The notes beneath the pieces were generated by a model, which saw nothing but the letters and a program-made list of their open reading frames with translations, did no database searches and was not told where the DNA came from. From Eretmocerus hayati (lineage: Eukaryota; Arthropoda; Insecta; Hymenoptera; Aphelinidae), in assembly GCA_029851415.1 (NCBI GenBank), contig CM056742.1, positions 187,655,344-187,719,343 of the forward strand: a stretch of 64,000 bases of DNA. Reading direction: 5' to 3'. The translations under genes and the position numbers were made by a program. Positions 25,405 to 38,292 of this stretch are shown here, in pieces (the stretch's first letter is position 1; each line of letters starts with the position of its first letter).

Positions 25405-25519
25405 TAATATTTGACCCAATCATTTTGGACAAATCAAACTTTAGGTATCGAAGATCAGGATATTGATGTGATGTGTTTTATGATTTCGGGGATTTCACTT
25501 GATTTTCCATCTACGTAAA

Positions 25520-25913
25520 ATGTCATCAACTCTGGAATACCATCGTAAATTTGAAATTAGTGATATTATCCCAGAATCCAATGAAGCTCGAAGATTTTTC
25601 TTCAAAGATATTGCAAATAGCCTCTTGGCTATGAGGAATCTCACGGAATTCGGTCTTGGTTACGATATCTCAGTCAGCCTATCCTCACCCGAAGGTAATA
25701 CTGATTTTTCATAAGAGAAAATAATGAGTTTCAATATGCAGGAGCGAATGACTGTATATTGCAGAATACAGCTATGAAATATTTTGTGTAGCAACTTGCC
25801 GAGTTTTCCAAACCCTCAACACAGGGAATTGGGTACGTTTGCGCAACGCTCATCTGAAAGTGTTCTCAAACGAGTTCATCAGAAGTTTCACACAGTCATG
25901 CCACACTGGATGA
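25520..25913 (+). CDS. Candidate two-exon reading frame, weak OB-fold-like motif
   Basis: A start codon in good context (GTAAA-ATG at 25520) opens 58 codons to a GTAATA donor at 25695. An acceptor ending GTGTAG at 25791 closes a 97 bp intron and restores the frame through Ala and 39 more codons to TGA at 25911-25913. The joined peptide would be 98 residues. The second exon contains GNWVRLRNAHLKVF, which recalls the strand-turn-strand of single-strand-DNA-binding OB folds such as telomere end-binding proteins. That likeness is weak and from memory. The TA-flanked MITE ends 115 bp upstream, so an upstream part may have been cut off. Chance is a real alternative. Confidence 0.25.
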
Positions 25914-28900
25914 ACACTGCCCATTTAATTCGGTATCCAGCCATTTCACGGTTTCCAGAAGAAAATAAGAAGAAATTATTCTGATAAATTTCAAGCTAGA
26001 TGTATCCCCAGATCTCAGAGAAGTGGAATTTATTCACAATGCTGCTTGCCTGTAAGATATTATTCTCTCTATGGACATGAGAGGGCAAGCCGACGTCTAC
26101 TTTCTCCAAATCCATTTTTCTTCTTCCATTGTCTCCGAGACGCGCACACACATGGACACACGAACCATCTAAAGCTCTTCCCTATGTGCTTTTCTCTATC
26201 CGATTGGGTCATTTCGATTTCTCTCTCGCTTTTCCTTGCTTTCAAATATCGTTTCCATCTTTCTCAATGTTTCCCGTGTTTGCCCTCATTCTCACATTTC
26301 CTTTTACGACAACCAAACCAGCCAGCTCCTATTTTACCTTCTACCCAACTCACTCTCATCATCCGTAACATTTTTCCAGGCTCACAAAGTCGGCAACGAT
26401 ATGAGCATCTATCTTATTTCACACAAGTTCCCGCATCCATAAACTTTTCACGTGCATGTAAGATATGCACCGCACATACATATATCTTTCAAGTCAAATA
26501 AATGAGTTGAAATGAGAAATAGAACGAGTAAATGATTCATCAGGAGAAATAATCAGTTGGTGGTCTGGTTTTCATTTCAGCTGACAGGAATATTTACACA
26601 AATACAAAAATGATTAACTGTAAGGAGATTTCTCGAAACCAAGGCAACTATATACATGATGCTCATAACCTCGGAGTACTTTTGTGATCCAGTAAATACT
26701 TTGATTTGATTGTTTTTGACGGTACACAGATTTCTAAATAATCATTTAATCGGTATACGCAGATATTTGAAGTTTGCCATATTCAAAAAATCTGAATTAA
26801 ACAGTAGGGATATTTTCTCAAATAACCATCTCTCTTAAACCATTTGGAATCAGCAAATGTAACCTGAGATAATTTAATCAAGTTGGAACTCTCTTTAACG
26901 ATGAATGAAAAATACTCGGTCACTTAATCTGTATATTCTGTGAGATAATTCTCACAGTTGGCGTCGTCAGTTGGCGAAATCAGTGCACCTTAACTGAGTT
27001 TTTCATACTCAAGTGTGGGACGAGAGTACGAGAGGACAAAGTTTATCTAGCCGCGGGCTTACGAAAATGTTTGCATGGAGCTTTGTCAAGGGTGTGAAAG
27101 CTCAGCGAATCTTTTTATCTTGGTCTCTCTCTTTCCTCACCCTTTTCTTTTCCTTCCTCTTTGTTTTCATTTACTCCCGAGTACTCTCCACTTCACAACG
27201 ATCTGAATCCCCTTCCCCAGACGTTCTCTCCATGCGCTGCTCCACTTGTGCTAAGCCATCCGCAGATTCTCAATAGAACTAAGATCGGGAGTTTAGCACT
27301 ACTTGAGAGTCTTAGTTTCCACTTGGTGCAAGAGAGAACGATTACAATACGTGAAGAAATTCGTTTTTTTCTGTAAACTTTAACCGAGTACTTCGGATAA
27401 TATCCCCAAACTACACGATTCACGAATTGCGAAGCTTAGTTGATTCATGCGGTGAAATGGGGTATTGATTTTTGGAATTACCCAACAGTTGAGATTCTGA
27501 AATTAGGACACACCAACTGTACTGACCACTCGATCGAAATTTTCAGAAATTTCTCATTCTTTGCCCGATTTAAAACGGACAAATCGATTATTTACACAAA
27601 AGTTGTCACGGTTCAATCATTGATTAACTCATCGCAAGTTTGCGAATATCGATAGTAATAAGCATTTCCTCATCAGTGGAACTCATAGAAACTATAATTG
27701 AACTAATTAATTTCAATCAATAGGATCCTAGCTGATAGCACCCACACACGCATACACGTATCATCACGTTTTGTATTATTAGAGGCAAACATAATTCATC
27801 CTCGAATCCGATGAAAACCTGAATTCGTCACCCGCAATTGTCGATAGCTTAGAAATGTGAGCAATTTAATAATGCGGCTCACACTAAATTTTATCAACTC
27901 ACTAGCGAAACAACTGATGCATCCAAAATTTTGTGTATTATCTTCTCAAATTGATCGGCATCACTTATAGATCCAATAGATGATCATTTTAGGCATTCCA
28001 TTATAACTAGTCACCCTTGAAATAATTGTTATACTCTCGTGATACTAATCATGATAAAGCCGATACCACACAAAATCAATTAGCATTAGCAGAATCAGAC
28101 GACTGATATGTTTCTTGTGCTCTCAAGCCTGATATTGCATTTGATTTCAGAAATAAAAGAAAATGAGGTATTCACATTACTTGTATCGCAGAAATTCCGG
28201 TTCCAGAGAGAACTAGATTGAAAAAGAAACAAAGAATATGAGTAAATTCTGGCGGCAATTCAAATTGGAAAGGGACCAAGAAATTTCGATTAGGATGGTA
28301 TTTGACAAACGAACATCAAAGCTGAGGTCAACTGACCTCAAATCAGATCGTGGTTCTGATGTTTGACTCACTTCCATGTACCTGATGTGATTACTTTAGA
28401 ATCGTTTGCCAAGATTGTTGATCCATTGGTTCTAGGCTCTCGTATTTCGTTAATGAAAATTGTCCAACTTGGCTTGTAACACTTCTTGTGAAAAATGGTT
28501 TCAATTCTGTGGATCGCTCACCCAATATTTGTTGAGCTGACTCCAGGCTTGTAAGATCCATTCGGAAACATTTTTTTTGGGGTAGTATGTGTTTTCTTCG
28601 AAAGGCAAATTCTCCAGGACTCAGAAAGTCTTACTCTCTTCGAAAAATCTAGATACTTATTCCAAGCATGATATCTCATCACTACTCACAGTGAATCAGG
28701 CAATTTTAAATAGCCCATATGTGAATTGGTTATTTGAAATTAAACCACACATAATTAGACCACACATCGTCGGTGCAAAATTAAGCTCACAAACGTCTTC
28801 ACTGTAAAAATACATGCGGTTCAAATTTATTGTGCATCAAAATTAGATCAAAATGCATGACAGTTCAATCATTATTCAAAATCCAAGGCACTTAGTACAA

Positions 28901-29008
28901 TCAACCTTCATTCAATTTTTTCGTGACTTGGTGTTATCAAGCTCAAGGTATCCAATATATCAAGCTAGATCATACTGAATCAAGAAGGATAGTTTAAGAG
29001 GATCTTAC
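25914..29008. other. No gene seen; pyrimidine-rich tracts
   Basis: The + strand at about 26100-26380 and 27115-27190 is rich in C and T with little structure. Frames over it give Ser/Phe/Pro-rich translations typical of such bias. On the - strand an acceptor-like TTTTTACAG near 28807 is followed by about 35 open codons; I do not count it. No RNA gene or repeat family is supported. Confidence 0.5.
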
Positions 29009-29172
29009 ATGATTGATCTCCCGGCCTACAATGTGAAACTGTGTCTCTTTTCGAGGAAGATGCCTGCAGTAACTGGTATCCATTAATTTTTGGCTCACGA
29101 CGGTACGGATGCCAGTATATTGAAATGGAACCTTGTGGCTTATTTTTCCTTTTTCTGGCTCGAGAAGCAAGG
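29009..29172 (-). CDS. Candidate internal exon, unknown protein
   Basis: On the - strand a good acceptor (TTATTTCTCCTTAG) ends at 29173 and a GTAAGA donor follows at 29008. The 164 bp between them are open in one frame, entering with two bases of a split codon and leaving at a codon boundary. The peptide starts LLLEPEKGKISHKVPFQY and ends HIVGREINH. It has balanced charged and hydrophobic residues. I do not recognise it. No partner exon in the matching phase is established, so this could be an isolated coincidence of splice-like sites. Confidence 0.25.
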
Positions 29173-29811
29173 CTAAGGAGAAATAATTCGATATCAGGGG
29201 AGGACGTGTCATATTACAGCATGCGTGATTGTGCAATAAAATCTGTCAACCTCCATCAAAACTGATTGTAATTGAGTCCAAGGGCCAAATTTGATGTGGT
29301 GCAATGATTGAAGGCGAATTTTCTTCCGTTTACCACCACGTTACAATTTCATAGTTCAATTTATGACAGCACTTGTGATCACCGCCCCCTTGAAACCCAT
29401 ACCGATCTCCGAATCGCCCATCAATCACTATCCTGACGGTGAAAAGATAGTATCTACGCATCTAATCCCATTAGGGTCCATATTTATATCCAACTCAATG
29501 CGAGTGGGCGAAAGAGCATTATCATTCCATCTGACTCTTCAACCCTCTTTGGACCCCAACAACTATGTAAAACCACGGATTACTCTTTGGATGAGTCATT
29601 CATTTGCTATATGGTTACTCGTTGTGCATCGACTTAGCTTTTGACATGATTTTGTGGTCAGATTTTTGTGAGGGTTCACTTTTTCTCAAACGAGGGGGAT
29701 CGGTCAACACGTGTGCTACCCATTCAATTTGATCCACGGCCCGGTAATCTCGAATGGATCATTTTCGGTCAGTCAAGATGAGGGAAGGTGATGGCTATCG
29801 AGAATACAAGG

Positions 29812-30018
29812 CTATAACGTGCGTAATAGATGAACGTCAAAGGTAATATTCGTATTAGCTCCAACTGTTGCGGGCCCATGATTCAAGACTATTCGTTGTG
29901 ATACTACTAGTGTGACCAACGCAGACCGTATCATTTTCCAACTAGCGAGCCTTGTCTGGAACCATTCGCTCCACTCTTCACTAGCAGAAGAAATTCTCAT
30001 TCTGAGATGAGACCCGTC
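29812..30018 (-). CDS. Candidate terminal exon, unknown protein
   Basis: On the - strand the acceptor TCTTATTTTCAG ends at 30019. The following 207 bp are open at phase 0 for 68 codons to a TAG at 29812. The peptide begins DGSHLRMRISSASEEW and contains LNHGPATVGANTNITFDV. It follows the candidate exon at 30133-30198 after a 114 bp intron in the same phase. A run starting with ITDGSH across the junction recalls OB-fold strands, but this is impression only. No other domain is visible. Confidence 0.28.
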   Translation of the reverse strand, partial: DGSHLRMRISSASEEWSEWFQTRLASWKMIRSALVTLVVSQRIVLNHGPATVGANTNITFDVHLLRTL

Positions 30019-30132
30019 CTGAAAATAAGATGCAACCGAATTGAAATTTTATAAAATTGAAAGATTTCTGTTTCATTCACATCTGTTGATCAGACAGTCA
30101 TCTGTGCGTTTGTTTTGAGAAAACTCTCTCAC

Positions 30133-30198
30133 CGTAATAGAGTAGGTAATCGATGAAGGAGATGATAGTAAATGGGACATAATCATCTGGTAAAGGTC
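30133..30198 (-). CDS. Candidate small exon upstream of 30018-29812
   Basis: On the - strand a GTGAGA donor lies at 30132. The preceding 66 bp, back to an AAG acceptor at 30199 (or 54 bp, back to CAG at 30187), are open and end at a codon boundary, which matches the phase of the exon starting at 30018. The peptide is DLYQMIMSHLL, then SSPSSITYSIT. The acceptor lacks a good polypyrimidine tract, so the 5' limit is uncertain. Support comes mainly from the phase match and the typical 114 bp intron. Confidence 0.25.
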
Positions 30199-33100
30199 CT
30201 TGGGTCAAGTTCATTCGACTAATTCATTTGAAATTCTGGCCTCATCAAAAAAGTGGTCTTCTTGCGGGAATGGTTTTCGGGTTCAAAATCTGTCAGCTAA
30301 ACAATGGAATTCTGATTCCTCCTAGCACATGCGCCACGAAAATTTCATCAGAGCTGGTGTTCAACCGCCACCAGATATAACTGACTCAAACTCTTCAGAT
30401 AATTAGATATCCATCATTAAAATACAACGATCCAGATAACTTAGTAATATCCCACATTTGGGCATGCATAATATCAATCAGCATCCCATCTATAATGCAG
30501 GTTCAGGTACGAGGAATCTCAACCACTCCATCTATCTATCGGCTCAATTTAATTGTCGCCGTCTCGCCGCAACGCAACCGCAGATTGTATCATCGGGGCA
30601 TCGCCTCTTCATATATAAATTCTCAACAACGAGTCATAACCTATAGCCCACCCACATACAACCCCATTGTCTCCCCCTCCCCCACTCCCCACCGGCATAT
30701 ACGTAGATATACACTACGGGGATGATCCTCGACAACAAGAAGACACGATTCTAAATCCACAAAATTCCGAATCTGTTTAAAAGGCCAGCCGCAGCTCGAC
30801 CCGACAAAACAGACTCTCCGACACCGCGCCGCCGTTGATCTCTCTAAAATGCATGTAGCATCGGCCAAAGCCCGCGGGGCTGCCCATCAGACCCAAGTTA
30901 TGAGGTATATCCGAGCCGAGGAGGCCAGTAGCAGCTGCGCGTTTCGATCGTGGCGGTATAGTAGTGGTTTGGATGCTGCGGGGTTGAATCTCAGAGAGCC
31001 AAACGATCGATAGGGTTCCGCTGCGCATGTCCTCAACGCTGCATCTGCTTCCCTATACTTGAAATGACTATGCGGGTGCGGCTACACACGCACATAAACA
31101 CTGGTATTGGTGCGTGTGTCCGATATGATGCAGTCGTTGCGAACACGTGTTGAGAGCCGAGATGAGGGATGTGGTGTGGCTGGAATGTAACCCGCCGGAA
31201 AGGTAGATACCTACCTTACCTCCCCACCCCCTCCCCCTGCTTCTTCCCGCCACCACCGAGTCCCGTGGGATGGGATCGCGCGTAATATAGAGTACAGAGT
31301 CCAGACGATGACCGAGTCTTCAAAGTATCTGATCTCTGCAAATATGCTGCACAAAGCGGTATCCTCCGATTTCAACGCCCGTCTGACCGAACGCGGACTG
31401 TACTACTGCGGCGAGACTGAGCTCGCTCGACAACGAGTGCCATAAATCATGCACCACCCGGATCACTCATTCATGCCAACACGCCTCGATTCCTTTCTTT
31501 TCAATCACGATACCGATCACTCAAAAAGTCACCGATTTCATCAAAACTAGTCTTACTCGTGAATGTTTGAGAAGCTACTCCCAATTACTCGAATCCATAA
31601 AATACTACCCCGGCTCATGATACCAGGAGCTTGGGAAATTCTCTATAGAATCCAACTGATTTTGTTGGTCATTGAATTGATGTATGTAGATACGAAAAGG
31701 TTTCGAGTGGATGATGAGCGCAGTTCCATTCGATAGATCGTATCGGAGTCACTTTCGCGATAATCGCAAATTGATGCCCTCGAGAGATGCCATTTCTTCG
31801 ACCCGAGTGAGCATGACCTCGATTCGCTCGATTCAGCAGTGACTATGAGCTGACTGAGAAATGATGATTATCCGGTCCATCTCTTAGCCCACGCTGTTTT
31901 TTTCACTCGCGCGGAAAAATCCGCGTAATCGAGTGTATACTGGGTACCATGAAGTAATGTGCATCTACGAATATCTTTCTAATGAATGAACGTTTCTGCG
32001 TCACTCTGATCTGGAATTGGACAATTTTGAGACCAAGTATGCAGCTTAGTATTCGAGGAATTCAGTTTCATCGTCCAATCTAGGACAAGGAAACTCTCTC
32101 GATCTAAGCGTGAATCGGTAGGCACGAGCGATTCGAAACATTCGATAAGATTTGCAAGAATCTCCACTTCGATTCTCTCAATCTGTGAGTTTGGACCGGT
32201 TGTAGAGTTGTTATCGGTTGAACGTGTTGCTCCCATGAATTGGATGCAGCTAGAAATTTTCTATCAATCAATCATGGCGTTGGACTTCAGTCCGATTAAA
32301 TTTTTATAGAATTTTGCAGAGCAGTATTTCTGTTTAAAAAGAATGAGACGGAAGGGAAGAATTTCATTTTCATCGATTTTGAATTCACAGCATTTAGACT
32401 TGTATGTGATCAATTGACAAACAAGACGAGCAAGATACCGCAACATTTGAGATGAATTAGCTCTACTCGCTAAAAAATTTAATTTCTTTCGATGTATCTT
32501 ACATAAATCAGTCCTGATACACAGAATTAAATCGTTGGGGATATGCATGAATCTCGATTTGAAATACGTCTAGAAGTACCCAGAACTTGTTTTCGAAAAC
32601 TACCACAGTGTATGGCTTGATGTGTCCAGCTCTGTTTTCCCGCAAGACGGATTCCATCTTCGCAAGAATGGATTGCCAAATCATAAGGTAAGAGATATGA
32701 AGCAATCAGGAGATCCGACATGGCTCACGATTCATATGTTGAGCAATATTTTTGATGCTCGCGTGTCTCGGAATCGTGAAGAGAAAAAGGAATGAGTACA
32801 TTTTGCCGAGCTCCATCGTGACACGCTCGACGAACGCCAAGTAGTAAAGGGTCGGACACGTGCAGACGAGTGTCGACTAATGACGCCGTCACGCGCAGTA
32901 AGTGCAAGAAATCTGTTCGGAGCACATTTCCACTCACTCACGGCCAACATACCAACTTCCACCCTATTTCTTATAATCTTACGTGTACGACCTTATCTCT
33001 AATGCGTTTGCCGACTCTGTTGCTCAACCTTTGACTTTTTATCGAGCTTTCTCTCCGTTTGCTTTGCTTTTCGGACGACTTCGACGTGTGTTACTCATTT

Positions 33101-36100
33101 TTGCAATCAGACTGGCTGTCCAACTTTCATTCTGGTCAGGTCTAAGGCAACGAGTTTATCTTCAATTGAGATTGTATTGCGTGATCTCAAACATTGACAT
33201 CAGTAAAATGAAGTATAGCTAATTACTTTCCCTTGCAATCTCGGGTCAGCTCAATGATTTAAATTATTGTTCGTGGTCATTCGTACTGATTTATCGAAAA
33301 TTGATTCTCAACCTTTCAGAATCCCTTGCTAATATACATAGATATCGTACATTCTCTGAATATTCCATATCTCTTACGGATTCTATCATCTTGTTCGGGT
33401 CCAGCCTAATCATTTTGTAAAGGAATTGAAGTTGGATGATGATCTATAAGCATTCAAGCTTTTTTGAAGAAACGACGCAGTCGACTTTTTGATCTCGTGA
33501 GAATGACTGATCATCCCCGCTAGAAATTCTTGACAATGTCCGATATTGCTTACCATAACATGGCCAGTTCTTCGTCAATTTTATGCTTTATCGAATTTTG
33601 ATCCAGTTTAGTGCGCGGACGTTTTTCAGTGATGTGAATGGGAGTTGATTGTCTGAGGTCACAACTACAAAATACTCATTGTATCCAAAATGTTGGGAAA
33701 CCTCAGCATGAAACCCCACAATACGAGTTTGGATGGTGATGTCTTTGGATATATCATGAGATTTTAGGGCATTCCACCTAATTAAAACATCTAGAGAAGT
33801 GAAATATCTGAAAGAGCCAGATATTCATTGTCTATTGGTTTGAAATATTCGAAAACGAATCATGCCTAGCCCGTAATCAAATGGTAAGCAAAGAAGGACA
33901 CCATGTCACGAGAAAACAAAAATTCAATTCCGCAGTCGCGAATCAGAAATTTTGATCAGAGAGATTGGTGAGCGAAAACTGGTCATTTATGTAAAAATGA
34001 TACTAATACTGTCAGTGTCAAGAATGAAGTTTCCAGATTGATGAAAAGAAATCTATGCATCTCTTAGACCGAAGCATCATAGACAATCATCCCAATTCTG
34101 TCTCCATTATGAGGAAAATGATAATTTTCCCATAGAAGTAAGTAAGATTATTGTACAATTTTCGGGAAATTCACTGGATTTTTCAGAACTATTCCAAAGT
34201 TTTTATAACTCGTTTCCATGAGTGTAAAATACAAAATGAATCAGGGTAGAAAAACTTCAAGTATTGAGGCTTAATTCGTGACCAAAATAATGCCAAAGAG
34301 GGAAAATTACATCCCCGTTACTGGTATTAATCATATTAGACCGTATCCACAATTTGAAGGTAGATCCTTGATGTTCATAGCACAATCCTGAAAATCATCT
34401 TGACGGGATGAAATCTATGAGAAAATCTGAAAGGATATTTTGAGATTCATCCATATCAGGAAGCTTTCCATAAAAAACTGCACGCGCAATTCATTCACAA
34501 GCACATAGAATCCAAAATTCAGAATGAGTAATTCTAAAGTAGCATGGAAAAGAGGAATATCACAATAACCTTCAGGGACTCAACTTTTAAAGTACTCCGA
34601 AAAACGAGTAGTAATACACCTCAGAACTGACCACAAAATGGATGAAAAGTTCTGAAACGATGAATCTGATGAGATGATCCCACGAGATATCCAATATCAT
34701 TGTTTTCCTTGGCAAGCGCCTCTTTATGTTTCATCTCATACAAGGTATATGGGTCAAGACTTTCAATTGCTCATTTAGGCTTTTATGAAAGCCTTCCATT
34801 ATTCAAGGAAGGATATTCGAATTTGTTCGAATGGAAAATGAAAGATTGAATCAAGACGAGAGGATTATTTAAAATCTCTTCCATTTTAAGCTAAGATGAT
34901 CAACAGACGAAGAGTTTAAATAATCGATATCCATCTGAAGCCGTCCGATTCATGCGACCGCAAGATGTATTTGTCTTATCGATTCGAATGGGTATTCTAT
35001 CTTTCAGACTTTGTTAAGTGGGTTCGAAAGCTCACTCTATAGTAAGTAAATAGTATTATTAGGAGGATTGAATTTTTCACCGGGTCCATTAAAAGAAGTT
35101 AAAATTCAGACGAAGTATTAAATCTAATCAGAGAGCAGATAAACGATGTTGGTCGGTACAACTATGCAAGAATCAATACTTGTTTCAGTATTCTGGTTAT
35201 ATCAAGTAATTTTTCAAATTCTACCGTTTTGAGGAATTTCTATGTAACGATGTCCGAACAACTCAGGCCTGTAGAACCCTAATTCACTTAGGTTTTATTG
35301 AATGATTCCGACATACCAGCTCAATCGATTAAAAAAGCTCAGGCTGTCGATGTGATAAGCCTCTAATGAAGCAGGATTCCAACTACAGGGCAATGAGCGG
35401 CAAAAAAATGTGTGTCTCGCTCTCCGATGAAGTATGCGAGCTCGCTTCCGCTTCAATATTGCTCACCGACAATTACCGAGGTAGAAAATTGTATGTGGGG
35501 TGCTTTTTTATGAACATACACGCAAAAGGCTACCTGGAATAATCAAAAAAAGCGCTACGTGTAAAACAAAAGGACTAAAGAATTGATGCAGCGAGTGAGC
35601 GATTCCAACCGAACGAGCAATGCTCTGAATTCAGTGGATATGAAAGTTTGATGTAGATTTCGTTGTAAAATTGCCTCAGAATGCTAAAATTTTCATTTCA
35701 GTGCCACAAACGACCGGACTGAACACTTTGAAAATTCACAGCTACTTTGAGCTTTGAGCTTTTCAATGTGTGCAATACGGTATATCCGCATTTGGCTATG
35801 CGGTTACTCGTGCAGCTTGGAAACCAACTTGACATTGAGGTCGGAGTATTGTAATGGAAGCCGTAAAAAGCCTCCCAATACATTTCATCAATAAAGCCAA
35901 GGACATCGCGACTCCGTGTTCCGGAACGTCGAAGACGGCTAGTATCGAGTCTCTATTACCTGCAGAAGGATGCGGTGGGCAGAATCGCAAATCTATATAT
36001 AGCCAGCCCGATAGTTTTGAGATACAGGTACTTTGGAACAACTTTTCAAACTGGTCAACTGGTCAATTCGTCTTCTTGCATTCACTTTGCGATTCCGTAT

Positions 36101-36849
36101 CTCCGTGATCCAGCAATGGTGACGGTGGTTGTACGACTGCTCATGAGTTATGCATCTCGGGCTTGTGGTGAGTATCGGCAATGCGCCGCGCTTTAAGAAT
36201 GCATTCCTTGACTATACTGTGTATGTATACACGTGTAGATCCCGTCAATGCGCATCAGGCATTCCGGAATTTCGAATACCAATGACCGGACAGATATCGG
36301 ATAAGCCGCATGACACATTGCTCTGTTTCCAATGGTAGTTGGGTATTAGCTACTCTATATATGAGCATGTCTGTCATAACCTTCGAATTTCGATCCTCCG
36401 AAAGGGCATAAAACAAGAAGTAATGAATGTATGGCTACCACTTTCATTTGCAAGAGAATCGTCATTCAGATGTCAAATACGCATAATACTTCGTCAATCG
36501 CATTTACGACGGATGCTGAGCTTCTGATCCTGAATTGAGGGAGTAAGGGGGAGTTCAAAATTGGATACGAAATTTTCAGTTTGGAGTTTGGTAAAAGGCC
36601 TATTTTCTCATGAGCCTCCTCTCTCATTTTTCTATCGGTAAGTGACACCATCACACGTACTTCTATTTATTCCTCCTTACTTGAAACTGTGGACTGACAT
36701 AAAAGGCCCACGGGCATCCTGTTATAGATCATTGCACGCTCAATTTTGCAAGCTACCGTCTCATCCATAAATATCAGTGGATTTCGACTGCTCGCTAACA
36801 ATTTAAGTACATCTACGTGGAAGCTTTCTTGGAGGTTATGTTATAACCT
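30199..36849. other. No clear gene; GC-richer patch and weak - strand frames
   Basis: 30.56-31.45 kb is GC- and CpG-richer, with frames open on both strands, and may be a promoter or a conserved exon that I cannot identify. On the - strand, frames at 32705-32508, 32548-32264 and 32236-31979 follow each other. Two are preceded by acceptor-like TTTTTTAG and TTTCTAG, but no donors link them and no domain is seen. 33.2-36.8 kb is plain AT-rich sequence in which I see nothing. Confidence 0.45.
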
Positions 36850-38292
36850 ATAATTGAACAACCAGAACCACATTGACTGCCACACGTGTTTGAGAATCGC
36901 AGACTCGATTCGGCTACCTACGTCAGTTGTCAGGTGGCACCAAGAGCCTCCCACTATGCAGAGTTCTACTGTACCATCTGAGTGATTTGTTTTGGTTCTG
37001 CAAGTTTGAAGCCCACTTACAAGTTCAGAATCGTGTTTCTGCTACAATTTTGTGTGTTTTGAAGTGGAAGTGTCAGTGTTTTTCATAAGTACTCATATCT
37101 TTTAGGATTCAATCGCAGGGAACTGAGTTTAAGGACGATCCTGAGGCTCCTCCCTGGTTCAACCGTTTTATGCGTAGGTTTGATGAGCAGAACAGAGAAA
37201 ATTATAAGAAAGTCGAAATACTTGTGACGCGGTTGAATGACCTAGAGAAATCAATTCGTATTCCTCAAAATCAACTCCATGCAGAATTTACTGATGTCCA
37301 GTCTCAAGTTAACAGTCTAGCTCAAAATTTGCTCATCATTGACACGCCTGAAATTCGTATCGCTGGCATTCCTGATGAACTCAAATCTAAACCTGAACAA
37401 GCAGTCTCTAGAGTTTTAGAATCGATTGGAGTGAAAGAATGCGTTGCTCAAATGAGTGAAATTTCTCAATGGGCTCTGCATAAAATCGTGGCTAGTTCCG
37501 CAGCAACTCGCAACTCGATTTCACATACAAAATCTTGCTCTACTCATACTTTGAGAATCAAATCATCCTCGACTCTTACGCGAGACAAGATTCTTTCTCG
37601 TGTTCCTAAACTCCGAAACATGACTGCGAATTCAATATTTGAAGCTGGTGGAAATGAAAGAGTATATGTGTCTTCACTCTGGCCGAAACCTGTGTATGAA
37701 TTGCTCCGTGCCGCGTCTCAAATGGCTAAAGATCTGAAGTACTTGCATACAACTGTCCGCAACAATATCGTATGTATGCGCTCCCAGAAGAATTCGGCTC
37801 TCATCCCTGTATACTCCCAAAGTGATCTCGATCGCCTCTCGCCAATTATTTCATGAATCAAGATAGCTTCTGCTGTAGACGTCCAATACATATTTTTTTT
37901 TCTTTTTCCAACAACTTCTCGATAATTTCCTCTTTTTCACTCGTAATGTAGTACTTCTCTTCCTTTTATCTGAGTAACTATACTAAGTCATAAGGCTGTA
38001 TCTTTCACAAGAATTTCCACTTCTCCTCGCTAAGCTATACTTCATATGCAATTCTTGTACTTGACAAATCTTTGGATAATCCATCAATACTATTGTGAGT
38101 TCAAGTCTCGTTTATTCGTATCTCATTACGCATATACGTCCAGTACATCTGTAATGCCGTAATCTTTTGGAATTTTTTATATAATACCTCATTATTTACC
38201 TGAATATGTAAGCTATTGCTGTAAACATCTAGAATAGGGCTAAATAGGTTCCCACCCCAAAGCCCCAATAAACAAAAAATCAATCAATCAAT
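36850..38292 (+). mobile_element. ORF1-only non-LTR retrotransposon (HAL1-like)
   Basis: An intact ORF1 (37170-37856) is followed by about 430 bp of untranslated sequence ending CCCCAATAAACAAAAAATC and a short ATCA repeat tail (38279-38292). An A-rich stretch plus a tetranucleotide tail is typical of CR1/Jockey-type LINE 3' ends. There is no endonuclease or reverse transcriptase between ORF1 and the tail. So this is either an ORF2-deleted copy or an ORF1-only lineage that is mobilised in trans. The 5' limit is uncertain and I could not define a target-site duplication. Confidence 0.6.
37170..37856 (+). CDS. LINE ORF1 protein, FP25K-like C-terminal domain
   Basis: A 228-codon frame starts at the first ATG (37170) and ends with TGA at 37854-37856. 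The frame stays open upstream to about 37085 with plausible residues (DDPEAPPWFNRFM), so the true start may be upstream. Residues 1-60 look like a short coiled coil (NYKKVEILVTRLNDLEKS). Residues 64-90 carry EIRIAGIPDELKS, the usual entry to the ORF1 nucleic-acid-binding domain. The C-terminal part matches the baculovirus FP-type domain of LINE ORF1 proteins by memory: LTRDKILSRVPKLR, then ERVYVSSLWPKPVYELLRAA, then a VYSQSDLDRL ending. It would package the element's RNA. It is the only frame in the window too long to be chance. Confidence 0.75.
   Translation: MRRFDEQNRENYKKVEILVTRLNDLEKSIRIPQNQLHAEFTDVQSQVNSLAQNLLIIDTPEIRIAGIPDELKSKPEQAVSRVLESIGVKECVAQMSEISQWALHKIVASSAATRNSISHTKSCSTHTLRIKSSSTLTRDKILSRVPKLRNMTANSIFEAGGNERVYVSSLWPKPVYELLRAASQMAKDLKYLHTTVRNNIVCMRSQKNSALIPVYSQSDLDRLSPIIS

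Noticed and set aside
25520..30198. A telomere end-binding (POT1-like) gene cluster
   Set aside because: Only two short segments recall OB folds, they lie on opposite strands, and no complete domain can be assembled.
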